A DNA stretch of 64,000 nt from the NCBI GenBank assembly GCA_963665555.2, contig OY762308.1:3162001-3226000 (forward strand), written 5' to 3'. How positions within the stretch are numbered: position 1 is the first letter of the stretch; every line of letters starts with the position of its first letter. The stretch comes from CAXXXW01 sp963665555 (lineage in GTDB: Bacteria > Pseudomonadota > Alphaproteobacteria > Thalassobaculales > Thalassobaculaceae). The translations under genes were made by a program, and so were the position numbers. The notes under the pieces were generated by a model. That model did no database searches, was not told where the DNA came from, and saw nothing but the letters and a program-made list of their open reading frames with translations. Shown one piece after another: positions 17,157 through 27,553 of the stretch.

Positions 17157-17741
17157 TCACCCGAGCCTGAACAGGCTCCGGGCGAATTCGCCCGGTTCGC
17201 CGAGGAAGGCGACGGCGACGATCTCCAGGTTCGACGAGCCCCGGTAGACATGCGTGAAGCCGGCGCGCCGCAGCGCGCGCTCCAGCGAGCGGACCGTGAA
17301 CCCGGTCTTGTGGGCGTAGTAGTCCTCCCCGCTCTCCTCGATCTTGCGGCCGTAGCCGTACAGCACGTCGAGCACCGCGATCGGCCCGGCCGGCGACTCG
17401 TAGAGCATGTCCTCGACGTCGAGGTCCTCCTCCGCCACCCGCCGCATCAGCGCGCCGATGTCCGGCACGCGGATGTGCGCGAAGCCGTCCGGCTTCAGCA
17501 CATGGACGAACCCGCCCAGCACGCGGGCCACGTCGTGGCGGAAATAGTGTTCGAGGTTGTGCGAGCAGTACACGGCGTCGAACCCGCCGGGGTCGAGCAG
17601 CGCCAGTTCGCGCGCGTCGCACACGATGTCCGGTTCGCCGGAGGGGTCGATGTCCAGCAGCACATGCTCGAACCCGCTATACTGGCGCGGGATGGCGATT
17701 TCCCTGGAGTTGCCGCCGACATTGAGCACCTTGCGCGCCAT
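17157..17741 (-). CDS. SAM-dependent methyltransferase, type 11-like
   Basis: This 194-residue protein has a class I methyltransferase core. It contains a glycine-rich start (VLNVGGNSREI), an acidic strand end (LLDIDPSGEPDIVCDA) and a motif FDAVYCSHNLEHYFRHD, followed by LKPDGFAHIRVPD. The SHNLEH motif resembles that of small methyltransferases found in glycan and lipid loci. The substrate is unknown. It is divergent from rimP, with 218 bases between the two starts. Confidence 0.82.
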   Translation of the reverse strand: MARKVLNVGGNSREIAIPRQYSGFEHVLLDIDPSGEPDIVCDARELALLDPGGFDAVYCSHNLEHYFRHDVARVLGGFVHVLKPDGFAHIRVPDIGALMRRVAEEDLDVEDMLYESPAGPIAVLDVLYGYGRKIEESGEDYYAHKTGFTVRSLERALRRAGFTHVYRGSSNLEIVAVAFLGEPGEFARSLFRLG

Positions 17742-17808
17742 CGCCGCGCCTCCGCGCCGTCCCGAACCCGCATACCTTACTCCCGTCCGCCGGAAGCGCG
17801 AATAGCGC

Positions 17809-17836
17809 TTGAACGGGGGCGGGGATCGTGTATGGT
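17809..17836 (+). promoter_or_regulatory. Candidate sigma-70-type promoter for the rimP-nusA-infB operon
   Basis: TTGAAC at 17809-17814 and TATGGT at 17831-17836 are separated by 16 bases, close to the housekeeping consensus. They lie in the only sizeable gap upstream of rimP, between it and the divergent methyltransferase gene. Transcription would begin near 17843 and give a leader of about 115 bases. The match is by eye only. Confidence 0.4.
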
Positions 17837-17959
17837 GCGGGCCTCGTCCCCCATCGGTTCGGCGGCAGGCCGGACGGGCTTCCGGCCCGTCGGATCGCCC
17901 GGTCCCGTTCCGGCGCGGGCGGGGACGGGTTTCGAGGACGGCGCGGGTTCGCGGACACG

Positions 17960-18460
17960 ATGGCTTCCCCCGGCGAACGGATCGAGGAAATCGTCGGCCC
18001 CTCCGTCGCGGCGATGGGGTACGAACTGGTGCGCGTCGCGCTCGGCGGGGCCGCCGGGCGGACCGTCCTGCAGGTCATGGTCGAACGCGCCGACCGGGCC
18101 GAGACGACGGTGGAGGACTGCGCCCGCGCGAGCCGGGCGATTTCCGCGCTGCTCGATGTCGAGGACCCGGTGGCGGGCGCCTACAGCCTGGAGGTCAGTT
18201 CCCCCGGCATCGACCGGCCGCTGACCCGGCCGGAGGATTTCTCGCGCTTCGCCGGCTTCGAGGCGCGGATCGAACTCGCCCGCCCGCGCGCGGACGGGCG
18301 CAAGCGGCTGCGCGGGCGCCTGCGCGGCTTGGACGACGACGGCGCGGTCGCGCTGGAGACCCGCGACGGCCGGACCGCGGTCCCCCGCGCCGACATCCGC
18401 GCCGCCAGGCTGGTGCTGACCGACGACCTGATCGAGGCCGGGCGCGCGCGCCGGCTCTAA
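17960..18460 (+). CDS. rimP: Ribosome maturation factor RimP
   Basis: This 166-residue protein is needed for 30S subunit maturation. It has the two-domain RimP form: an N-terminal domain with RIEEIVGPSVAAMGYELVRV, the CARASRAISALLDVEDPV helix and the signature YSLEVSSPGIDRPL, followed by a C-terminal SH3-like domain. I placed the start at ATG 17960 because the 44-residue in-frame upstream extension is not conserved-looking. It is the first gene of the operon and is followed by nusA after 27 bases, the usual order. Confidence 0.95.
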   Translation: MASPGERIEEIVGPSVAAMGYELVRVALGGAAGRTVLQVMVERADRAETTVEDCARASRAISALLDVEDPVAGAYSLEVSSPGIDRPLTRPEDFSRFAGFEARIELARPRADGRKRLRGRLRGLDDDGAVALETRDGRTAVPRADIRAARLVLTDDLIEAGRARRL

Positions 18461-18487
18461 CCGCAACGGATGGGGCGGACCGAACCG

Positions 18488-20116
18488 ATGGCAATGGAAA
18501 CATCGACCTTCCCGAAAATCGAACTGATCCAGGTCGCCGACGTCGTGGCGCGCGAGAAGGGCATCGAGCGCGACGAGGTGCTGGAGGCCATGGAGCAGGC
18601 GATCCAGAAAGCCGGCCGCTCGAAATACGGCCACGAACACGACATCCGCGCCTCGATCGACCGGAGCACCGGCGAAATCCGGCTGGTCCGCTGCACCGAG
18701 GTGGTCGAGGAGGTGGAGGACGAGATCACCCAGATTACGCTCGACCAGGCGCAACGGCGCGACGCCGGCCTCGCCGTCGGCGACCTCATCGTCGATCCCC
18801 TGCCGCCGATCGATTTCGGGCGCATCGCCGCCCAGACCGCCAAGCAGGTGATCGTCCAGAAGGTGCGCGAGGCCGAGCGCGCCCGCCAGTACGCCGAGTT
18901 CAAGGACCGCGTGGGCGAGATCGTCAACGGCATCGTCAAGCGGGTCGAGTACGGCAACGTCACGGTCGATCTCGGCCGGGGCGAGGCGGTGCTGCGCCGC
19001 GACGAGTTGCTGCCCCGCGAGTCCTTCCGCAACGGCGACCGGGTGCGCGCCTACATCTACGATGTGCGCGAGGAGACGCGGGGGCCGCAGATTTTCCTCT
19101 CGCGCACCCACCCGGAATTCATGAAGGGCCTGTTCCGCCAGGAGGTGCCGGAAATCTACGACGGCATCATCGAGATCAAGGGCGTGGCGCGCGACCCCGG
19201 CAGCCGCGCCAAGATCGGCGTCGTCTCCTACGACAGCGGGATCGACCCGGTGGGCGCCTGCGTCGGGATGCGCGGCAGCCGGGTCCAGGCCGTGGTCGGC
19301 GAACTGCAGGGCGAGAAGATCGACATCGTGCCGTGGTCCGACGACCCCGCGACCTTCACGGTCAACGCGCTCGCCCCGGCCGAGGTCAGCAAGGTGGTGC
19401 TCGACGAGGACCAGCGGCGCATCGAGGTGGTGGTGCCGGACGAGCAGCTGAGCCTCGCCATCGGCCGGCGCGGCCAGAACGTGCGCCTGGCGAGCATGTT
19501 GAGCGGCTGGGACATCGACATCCTGACCGAGGCCGAGGAGTCGGAACGCCGGCAGGAGGAGTTCCGCACCCGCTCCCGCGTGTTCATGGAGGCGCTCGAC
19601 ATCGACGACGTGATCGCCCACCTGCTGGTCGCCGAGGGCTTCGGCTCGGTGGACGAGATCGCCTACACCGAACTGGAGGAACTGACCCAGATCGAGGGGT
19701 TCGACGAGGACATCGCCGGCGAATTGCAGGCCCGCGCCCAGGCCTACGCCGAGGCGGAGCGCGAGCGGCTGACCGCGCGGCGGATCGAGATCGGCGTCGC
19801 CGACGAACTCGCCGCGATGGACGGGCTGACGCCGGCGATGCTGGTGACGCTCGGCGAGAACGGCGTCCTCACGGTGGACGACCTGGGCGACCTCGCGAGC
19901 GACGAGTTGATCGAGATGCTGCCGGACGCCGGCTTCGCCATGGACGACGCCAACGCCATCATCATGGCCGCCCGCGCCCACTGGTTCGACGACGAGGACG
20001 ACGAGGACGGGGACGGCGGGGAGTCCGGCGCGGACGGGGCCGGCGCGGAGCCGGGGGAGGACGCCGATGGCGCGCGCGCGGAAACCGCGACGCCGGACCG
20101 GCCGGCCGCCGAATGA
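18488..20116 (+). CDS. nusA: Transcription termination/antitermination protein NusA
   Basis: This 542-residue protein binds RNA polymerase and nascent RNA and modulates pausing, termination and antitermination. In order it shows the N-terminal polymerase-binding domain (VADVVAREKGIERDEVLEAM), an S1 domain (GEIVNGIVKRVEYGNV) and two KH domains (GACVGMRGSRVQAVVGEL and LAIGRRGQNVRLAS). Two helical C-terminal repeats follow, then a very acidic tail. Two ATG codons are possible (18470 and 18488). I took the second, which gives MAMETSTFPKIELIQ. Its 3' end overlaps the ylxR gene by 50 bases. Confidence 0.96.
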   Translation: MAMETSTFPKIELIQVADVVAREKGIERDEVLEAMEQAIQKAGRSKYGHEHDIRASIDRSTGEIRLVRCTEVVEEVEDEITQITLDQAQRRDAGLAVGDLIVDPLPPIDFGRIAAQTAKQVIVQKVREAERARQYAEFKDRVGEIVNGIVKRVEYGNVTVDLGRGEAVLRRDELLPRESFRNGDRVRAYIYDVREETRGPQIFLSRTHPEFMKGLFRQEVPEIYDGIIEIKGVARDPGSRAKIGVVSYDSGIDPVGACVGMRGSRVQAVVGELQGEKIDIVPWSDDPATFTVNALAPAEVSKVVLDEDQRRIEVVVPDEQLSLAIGRRGQNVRLASMLSGWDIDILTEAEESERRQEEFRTRSRVFMEALDIDDVIAHLLVAEGFGSVDEIAYTELEELTQIEGFDEDIAGELQARAQAYAEAERERLTARRIEIGVADELAAMDGLTPAMLVTLGENGVLTVDDLGDLASDELIEMLPDAGFAMDDANAIIMAARAHWFDDEDDEDGDGGESGADGAGAEPGEDADGARAETATPDRPAAE

Positions 20117-20861
20117 CCGCGCCGCGCTCGCGCCGGCCGCGCCGCCCGGCGGCGACGCCGCCGGGGCCGGGGCGGGGACGGAAGCGGCCGGCGGCGGCGG
20201 ACCGGAGCGCCGCTGCGTCGTCACCGGACGGTCGGGACCCAGGGAGGCGCTGATCCGCTTCGCCGTCGCGCCGGACCGGACGATCGTCCCCGACCTCGCC
20301 GGCAGGCTGCCGGGGCGCGGCATCTGGGTCGGCGCGGACCGCGCGGCGGTGGCGGAGGCGGCGCGCAAGCGGCTGTTCGCGCGGGCGGCGCGGGCGCCGG
20401 TCCGGGCGCCGGAGGACCTCGCCGAGAAGGTGGAGGCCGCGCTGGCGCTCCGGGCCGCCGACGCGCTCGGCCTCGCCCGGCGGGCGGGCGCGGCGGTCGC
20501 CGGCTACGGCAAGGCGGAGACGGCTTTGCGGCGCGGCCGCGCGGCGCTCAGGATCGAGGCGCGCGACGGCGCGGCGGAGGGGCGGCGCAAGCTCGACCGT
20601 CTCGCCCCCGGCGTCCCGGTGCTCTCCGCGCTGACGGCGGGCGAACTGGCGCGCCCGTTCGGGCGCGCGCGGGTGGCGCATGTCGTCGTTCTCGCCGGCG
20701 CCGGCGCCGGGCTGGTGGAGCGGCTGCGCCGCGATTTCGCCCGCCTGTCCGGATTCCGCCCCGAATCCGCCGCCGCCGGGTTGGAAAAACCCGCCGGGCG
20801 GTGTATGGAACCCCCCACCGACGGCGATGCCGGCGCGGGCGCGATCGAGGAACGAGAATGA
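20067..20861 (+). CDS. ylxR: YlxR (DUF448) RNA-binding protein fused to an L7Ae-like domain
   Basis: This 264-residue protein combines a YlxR domain with a C-terminal L7Ae/L30e-type RNA-binding domain. The YlxR part is RRCVVTGRSGPREALIRF followed by GRLPGRGIWV, about residues 47-90. The L7Ae-like part is ALGLARRAGAAVAGYGKAE, about residues 130-215. This two-domain form is frequent between nusA and infB in alphaproteobacteria. YlxR homologues bind RNA and influence RNase P or transcription. The start at 20067 lies inside the nusA end but has a strong GGGGAGGACGCCG site. The first 45 residues are low-complexity and the last 30 are unstructured. Its stop overlaps the infB start by four bases. 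Confidence 0.88.
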   Translation: MARARKPRRRTGRPPNDRAALAPAAPPGGDAAGAGAGTEAAGGGGPERRCVVTGRSGPREALIRFAVAPDRTIVPDLAGRLPGRGIWVGADRAAVAEAARKRLFARAARAPVRAPEDLAEKVEAALALRAADALGLARRAGAAVAGYGKAETALRRGRAALRIEARDGAAEGRRKLDRLAPGVPVLSALTAGELARPFGRARVAHVVVLAGAGAGLVERLRRDFARLSGFRPESAAAGLEKPAGRCMEPPTDGDAGAGAIEERE

Positions 20862-23422
20862 CGGACGACACGGACCGCAAGAAACTGAGCCTGACCGGGC
20901 GCGGCCGGCTTTCCCTCGGCAGGGGGGCGGGAACCAGCCAGGTCAAGCAGAGTTTCTCGCACGGGCGCTCCAAGACCGTCGAGGTGCAGCGCAAGCGCCG
21001 CCGCGCGGTCGCCCCGGCCGCGGCCGGGCGCGAGGCGGCCGAGCAGGATCCGGCGAACCGGGCGCTGACGGCCGAGGAGCGGGCCGCCCGCACGCGCGCG
21101 CTGGAGGAGGGGCTGCGCCAGCTCGGCGGCGCCGGCGCGCCGGCCCCGGCCGCGCAGGCCGCCGCCGAGGCGGCCGCGCTCGCGGGCGAGCCGGAAGCCG
21201 TCGAGGAGGTGGACCGCCGCCAGGCCGAACTGGAGGAGGCCCGGCGCATCGCCGACGCCGAGGAGCGCAAGCGCGCCGAGGAGGACGCCCGCCTCGCCGA
21301 GGAGGCGGCCGCCAAGCAGGCCAGGCTCGCGGCCGAGCGCGCCGCCGAGCGCCACGGCGCCGCGGCCGCCGCCGCCGCCCCGCCGCCGAGGGAGGCGCCG
21401 GCGCGCGAGGACGCCGCCCGGCCCGCCGGAAGGCGGCGCGGCGACGCCGCCCGCAAGGCCCAGCCCGCGCCCGGACGGCGCGGCGAGCCCCGGCGGCGCC
21501 ATTCGGGCAAGCTCACCATCTCCCAGGCGCTGGACGACGGCGCGATGGACCGGGTGCGCTCGCTCGCCTCGGTGCGCCGGGCGCGCGAACGCGAGAAGGC
21601 CCGCGTCCGGGGCGAGGGCGGCGACGCGCCGAAACGCGCGCGCGAGGTGATCGTGCCCGACGCGATCGCGGTGCAGGAACTCGCCAACCGCATGGCCGAG
21701 CGCGGCGCCGACGTGGTGAAGAAGCTGATGACGCTCGGCGTCATGGCGACGATCAACCAGACCATCGACGCGGACACCGCCGAACTCGTCACCACCGAAT
21801 TCGGCCACCGGGTGCGCCGGGTCTCGGAATCGGACGTGGAGACCGGCCTGCGCGTCGAGGGCGAGCCGGAGGAGAGCCTGCGCCCGCGCGCGCCGGTGGT
21901 CACGGTGATGGGCCATGTCGACCACGGCAAGACCTCGCTGCTCGACGCCCTGCGCAAGACCGAGGTGGCGGCGGGCGAGGCCGGCGGCATCACGCAGCAC
22001 ATCGGCGCCTACCAGGTCGAGATGGAGTCGGGCGACAGGATCACCTTCCTCGACACGCCCGGCCACGAGGCCTTCACCGAGATGCGCGCCCGCGGCGCCA
22101 ACGTGACCGACATCGTGATCCTCGTCGTCGCCGCCGACGACGGGATCATGGCCCAGACGGTGGAGGCGATCCGCCACGCCCGGGCCGCCGGCACGCCCGT
22201 CATCGTCGCCGTCAACAAGATGGACCTGCCCGGCGCCGATCCCGAACGGGTGCGCACCGAACTGTTGCAGCACGACATCGTGGTCGAGGCGCTGGGCGGC
22301 GACGTCATCATGGTCCCCGTCTCCGCCAAGACCGGCGAGGGGCTGGACCGGCTGCGCGAGGCCATCGTGCTGCAGGCCGAAATCCTGGAGCTGCGGGCGA
22401 ACCCGGACCGCACCGCCGCCGGCGCCATCGTCGAATCGAAGATGGAGCGCGGGCGCGGCAGCGTCGCGACCGTCCTGGTGCAGCACGGCACGCTCGGGAT
22501 CGGCGACGTGTTCGTCGCCGGCGCCGAATGGGGCCGGGTCCGCGCGCTGCTGGACGACCGCGGCCGGCGCGTCGAGCGCTGCGGGCCGAGCTTCCCGGTC
22601 GAGGTGCTGGGTCTCAACGGCTCCCCCATGGCCGGCGACGATTTCGTCGTCGTCGAGAACGAGGCGCGCGCGCGCGAGATCGTCGACTACCGCCAGCGCC
22701 AGATCCGCGGCAAGCGGGCGGCGGCGGGCGCGCGCGGCACGGTCGAGCAGATGCTCTCCGCCATCGCGGCCGGCCAGGCCGAGGAGCTGCCCGTCGTCAT
22801 CAAGACGGATGTGCACGGCTCCCTCGAGGCGATCCGCTCCAGCCTGGACAGGATTTCCAACGACGCCGTCGCCGTGCGCGTGCTGCACGGCGCGGTCGGC
22901 GGCATCAACGAGTCGGACGTGGGCCTCGCGGCGGCGTCCGGCGCGCTGGTCATCGGCTTCAATGTCCGCGCCAACCCGCAGGCGCGCGACCTGGCGCGCC
23001 GGGCCGATGTCGATATCCGCTACTACTCGATCATCTACAACGCGATCGACGACATCGAGGCGGCGCTGTCCGGCCTGCTGTCGCCGGACCTCAAGGAGGA
23101 GTTCCTGGGCAACGCCGAAATCCGGGTGGTGTTCAACATCTCCAAGGTCGGCCGGGTCGCCGGCTGCATGGTGACGGAGGGCAATATCCGCCGCGGCGCC
23201 AGGGTCCGCCTGCTGCGCGACAACGTGGTGGTCCACGAGGGTTCGCTGAAGACGCTGCGCCGCTTCAAGGAAGAGGTGCGCGATGTCCGCGAGGGCTACG
23301 AGTGCGGCGCCGGCTTCGAGGGCTACAACGACATCCAGGTCGGCGACTTCATCGAGTGTTTCGAGGTGCGCGAGGTGGCCCGGACGCTCGAATCCGTCCA
23401 GCGGGCGGAGGCGGCGCCGTAG
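20858..23422 (+). CDS. infB: Translation initiation factor IF-2
   Basis: This 854-residue protein brings initiator tRNA to the 30S subunit. A basic, low-complexity Ala/Glu/Arg-rich N-terminal region (about residues 1-260) is followed by the IF2_N segment, with VQELANRMAERGADVVKKLM. The GTPase domain then has G1 at 352-359 (GHVDHGKT), DTPGHE and NKMD. Domains II-IV end in the conserved GYECGAGFEGYNDIQVGD. ATG 20858 has GAGGAACGA upstream and overlaps the ylxR stop (ATGA). Confidence 0.97.
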   Translation: MTDDTDRKKLSLTGRGRLSLGRGAGTSQVKQSFSHGRSKTVEVQRKRRRAVAPAAAGREAAEQDPANRALTAEERAARTRALEEGLRQLGGAGAPAPAAQAAAEAAALAGEPEAVEEVDRRQAELEEARRIADAEERKRAEEDARLAEEAAAKQARLAAERAAERHGAAAAAAAPPPREAPAREDAARPAGRRRGDAARKAQPAPGRRGEPRRRHSGKLTISQALDDGAMDRVRSLASVRRAREREKARVRGEGGDAPKRAREVIVPDAIAVQELANRMAERGADVVKKLMTLGVMATINQTIDADTAELVTTEFGHRVRRVSESDVETGLRVEGEPEESLRPRAPVVTVMGHVDHGKTSLLDALRKTEVAAGEAGGITQHIGAYQVEMESGDRITFLDTPGHEAFTEMRARGANVTDIVILVVAADDGIMAQTVEAIRHARAAGTPVIVAVNKMDLPGADPERVRTELLQHDIVVEALGGDVIMVPVSAKTGEGLDRLREAIVLQAEILELRANPDRTAAGAIVESKMERGRGSVATVLVQHGTLGIGDVFVAGAEWGRVRALLDDRGRRVERCGPSFPVEVLGLNGSPMAGDDFVVVENEARAREIVDYRQRQIRGKRAAAGARGTVEQMLSAIAAGQAEELPVVIKTDVHGSLEAIRSSLDRISNDAVAVRVLHGAVGGINESDVGLAAASGALVIGFNVRANPQARDLARRADVDIRYYSIIYNAIDDIEAALSGLLSPDLKEEFLGNAEIRVVFNISKVGRVAGCMVTEGNIRRGARVRLLRDNVVVHEGSLKTLRRFKEEVRDVREGYECGAGFEGYNDIQVGDFIECFEVREVARTLESVQRAEAAP

Positions 23423-23447
23423 GGCGCGCGCCGGAACGCGCCCCGCC

Positions 23448-23882
23448 ATGGCTCGATCCGGGCCGGACAGCCGCGACGCCCGGCCCTCGCAGCGCCGCCT
23501 GCGCGTCGGCGAGGCGGTCCGCCGCGCGCTGGTCGAACTCCTGGAGCGCACCGAATGGCGCGACCCCGACCTCGCGGGCGCGCGGATCACCGTGTCCGAG
23601 GTCGCGGTCAGCCCGGACCTGAAGGCGGCGACGGCGTATGTGATGCCGCTGGGCGGCGAGGGGCGCGAGGCGGCGGTGGCCGCGCTCGGCCGGGCCGCGC
23701 CCTTCCTGCGCGGGCGGGTGGCCCGCCGCGCCGGGCTGCGCGCCGCGCCCCGGCTCGAATTCCGCCTCGACACCGCCTTCGACGCCTCGGACCGCATGGC
23801 CGCGGTCATGCGCGGCCTCGCGCCGGCCGGACCCGGCGACGAGGACGGGGAAGGAGGCGGGGAGGACGGCGATGGCGCGTAG
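23448..23882 (+). CDS. rbfA: Ribosome-binding factor A
   Basis: This 144-residue protein acts in late 16S rRNA and 30S subunit maturation. It has the RbfA pattern: SQRRLRVGEAVRRALVELL at the start, then ITVSEVAVSPDLKAATAYVMPLG, then a C-terminal LEFRLDTAFDASDRM. A glycine/acidic tail of about 20 residues follows the fold. It lies 25 bases after infB and its last 11 bases overlap truB. Confidence 0.94.
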   Translation: MARSGPDSRDARPSQRRLRVGEAVRRALVELLERTEWRDPDLAGARITVSEVAVSPDLKAATAYVMPLGGEGREAAVAALGRAAPFLRGRVARRAGLRAAPRLEFRLDTAFDASDRMAAVMRGLAPAGPGDEDGEGGGEDGDGA

Positions 23883-24798
23883 GCGGCGCGGCCGGCCGGT
23901 GGACGGCTGGGTGGCGCTCGACAAGCCCTCCGGCGTCGCCTCCACCCGCGCGGTCGGCGCGGTCCGGCGCGTCTTCGACGCCGCCAAGGCCGGGCACGCC
24001 GGCACACTCGACCCGCTCGCCACCGGCGTGCTGCCGGTCGCCCTCGGCGAGGCGACCAAGACCGTCCCCTACGCGATGGACGCCCGCAAGACCTACCGCT
24101 TCGAGGTGCGCTGGGGCGAGGCGCGCGACACGGACGACCGCGAGGGCGCGGTTTCGGAGACCAGCGCCGTCCGCCCCGGCCGCGCCGACATCGAGGCGGC
24201 GCTGGAGGGCTTCCGGGGCGAGATCGAACAGGTCCCGCCGCGCTATTCCGCCGTCAAGGTCGGCGGGCGGCGCGCCTACGACCTCGCCCGGGGCGACGAG
24301 CCGGCCGTCCTCGCGCCGCGCCGGGTCGCGATCCACGCGCTGGCGCTGGAGCGCGTCCCGGACGCGGACCGGGCGGTGTTCGTCGCGACCACCGGCAAGG
24401 GCGCCTACATGCGCGCGCTGGCGCGCGACCTCGCGCGCGCGCTCGGCGCCGTCGGGCATGTGTCGGCGCTGCGCCGTCTCGCCGTCGGGCCGTTCCGCGA
24501 GGAGGACGCGATTTCGCTGGACTCGCTGGAGGCGTTGGCGCATGGTCCGGCCGCTTTCGAGCATCTCCTTCCCGTCGAGGCCGCGCTGGACGGCATCCCG
24601 GCGCTGGAACTGACGGAAGGAGAGGCGAACGGGCTGAGGCGCGGCCAGGCCGTCCCGGTCTTCCGCGCCTCGGACCGCGCGCGTCTCGGAACTCTTCGCG
24701 AAGGCGATTTGCTCCGCGCGACGGCCGGCGGAACGACCGTGGCGATCTCCCGCATCGAGGGGGGCCGCGTCTGTCCCGTTCGCGTCCTCAACCTCTGA
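23872..24798 (+). CDS. truB: tRNA pseudouridine(55) synthase
   Basis: This 308-residue enzyme makes pseudouridine at position 55 of tRNAs. The catalytic aspartate is Asp47 in AGHAGTLDPLATGVLPV. Further family blocks are KTYRFEVRWG and QVPPRYSAVKVGGRRAYDLAR. KGAYMRALARDLARALG and a C-terminal PUA-like region complete the pattern. It overlaps rbfA by 11 bases and precedes rpsO by 16 bases, as in most alphaproteobacteria. Confidence 0.96.
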   Translation: MARRRRGRPVDGWVALDKPSGVASTRAVGAVRRVFDAAKAGHAGTLDPLATGVLPVALGEATKTVPYAMDARKTYRFEVRWGEARDTDDREGAVSETSAVRPGRADIEAALEGFRGEIEQVPPRYSAVKVGGRRAYDLARGDEPAVLAPRRVAIHALALERVPDADRAVFVATTGKGAYMRALARDLARALGAVGHVSALRRLAVGPFREEDAISLDSLEALAHGPAAFEHLLPVEAALDGIPALELTEGEANGLRRGQAVPVFRASDRARLGTLREGDLLRATAGGTTVAISRIEGGRVCPVRVLNL

Positions 24799-24814
24799 AA
24801 CGACGGAGTCCGCG

Positions 24815-25084
24815 ATGTCGATCACGCAAGAACGCAAGTCCGAACTCATCCAGGAATACCGCCGGACCGAGGGGGACACCGGCTCGCCCGAGGTCCAGGT
24901 GGCGATCCTGACCACCCGCATCGCCAACCTGACCGAGCACCTGAAGGTCCACCGCAAGGATTTCCACTCGCGCCGCGGCCTGTTGATCATGGTGGGCCAG
25001 CGCCGGCGCCTGCTCGACTACCTGCGCTCGCGCGACGAGGGCCGCTACCGCGCGCTGATCGCCAGCCTCGGCCTGCGCCGCTGA
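24815..25084 (+). CDS. rpsO: 30S ribosomal protein S15
   Basis: This 89-residue protein has the full S15 pattern: EYRRTEGDTGSPEVQVAILT, then NLTEHLKVHRKDFHSRRGLL, then QRRRLLDYLRSRDEGRYRALI. It binds 16S rRNA at an early assembly step. Its last 20 codons are followed, past the stop, by a decayed in-frame copy of themselves (see the repeat at 25029-25180). It is followed by pnp after 321 bases. Confidence 0.97.
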   Translation: MSITQERKSELIQEYRRTEGDTGSPEVQVAILTTRIANLTEHLKVHRKDFHSRRGLLIMVGQRRRLLDYLRSRDEGRYRALIASLGLRR

Positions 25085-25180
25085 GCGCGCGCGCGCGACG
25101 AGGGCCGCCGCCGGCTCCCGATCGCCGGCCTCGGCCCGCGCCGCCGGGCGCGCGTTCGCGCGACGGGGGCCGCCGCCGGG
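25029..25180 (+). repeat. Tandem 63-base repeat derived from the rpsO 3' end
   Basis: Copy 1 (25029-25091) holds the last codons of rpsO and its stop. Copy 2 (25092-25154) aligns base for base without gaps at roughly four fifths identity. A partial third copy, shifted by two bases, runs from about 25157 to 25180. Because the unit is 63 bases (21 codons), reading on past the rpsO stop gives ARARDEGRRRLPIAGLGPRR. This mirrors the real C-terminus LRSRDEGRYRALIASLGLRR. It is a decaying internal duplication that fills most of the first 100 bases of the rpsO-pnp gap. Confidence 0.8.
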
Positions 25181-25192
25181 CCGAAACTCCGA

Positions 25193-25221
25193 TTGACCCG
25201 GCGGGCGATCCGTGCGATTGA
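25193..25221 (+). promoter_or_regulatory. Candidate promoter for pnp in the rpsO-pnp gap
   Basis: The 321-base gap 25085-25405 holds the repeat remnant and then TTGACC at 25193-25198. Seventeen bases later comes GATTGA at 25216-25221, a weak -10. A start near 25228 would give a leader of about 178 bases before pnp. A pnp-specific promoter and structured leader are usual in other bacteria. Nothing else was recognised in the rest of the gap. Confidence 0.3.
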
Positions 25222-25405
25222 GGGCGCGCTCGAGAAGGACGGAAACAGAGGGCCGCACACAGCCGATGTGTGCTCGCGTCCACGGAGGACGCGGCGCAAT
25301 TCTCCAGCCTGTCGCGGCGTGGCCCGCGCTTTCCGGCGAACGGCCGGGAGCGCGCGAGCGCGCGCGATTCGACCCGCGCGGCCCGATCCAAGGGAAAGAC
25401 GAGGA

Positions 25406-27514
<2,109 letters not shown>

Positions 27515-27553
27515 CCGGCCCCGCCCGCGCGGCGCCGGGGCGCGGCGCGGCGG

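Noticed and set aside
25193..25405. An N-terminal extension of PNPase starting in the rpsO-pnp gap
   Set aside because: PNPase normally begins at MFEIYRKELDWGGR, which here has its own strong ribosome-binding site; the extension is low complexity.
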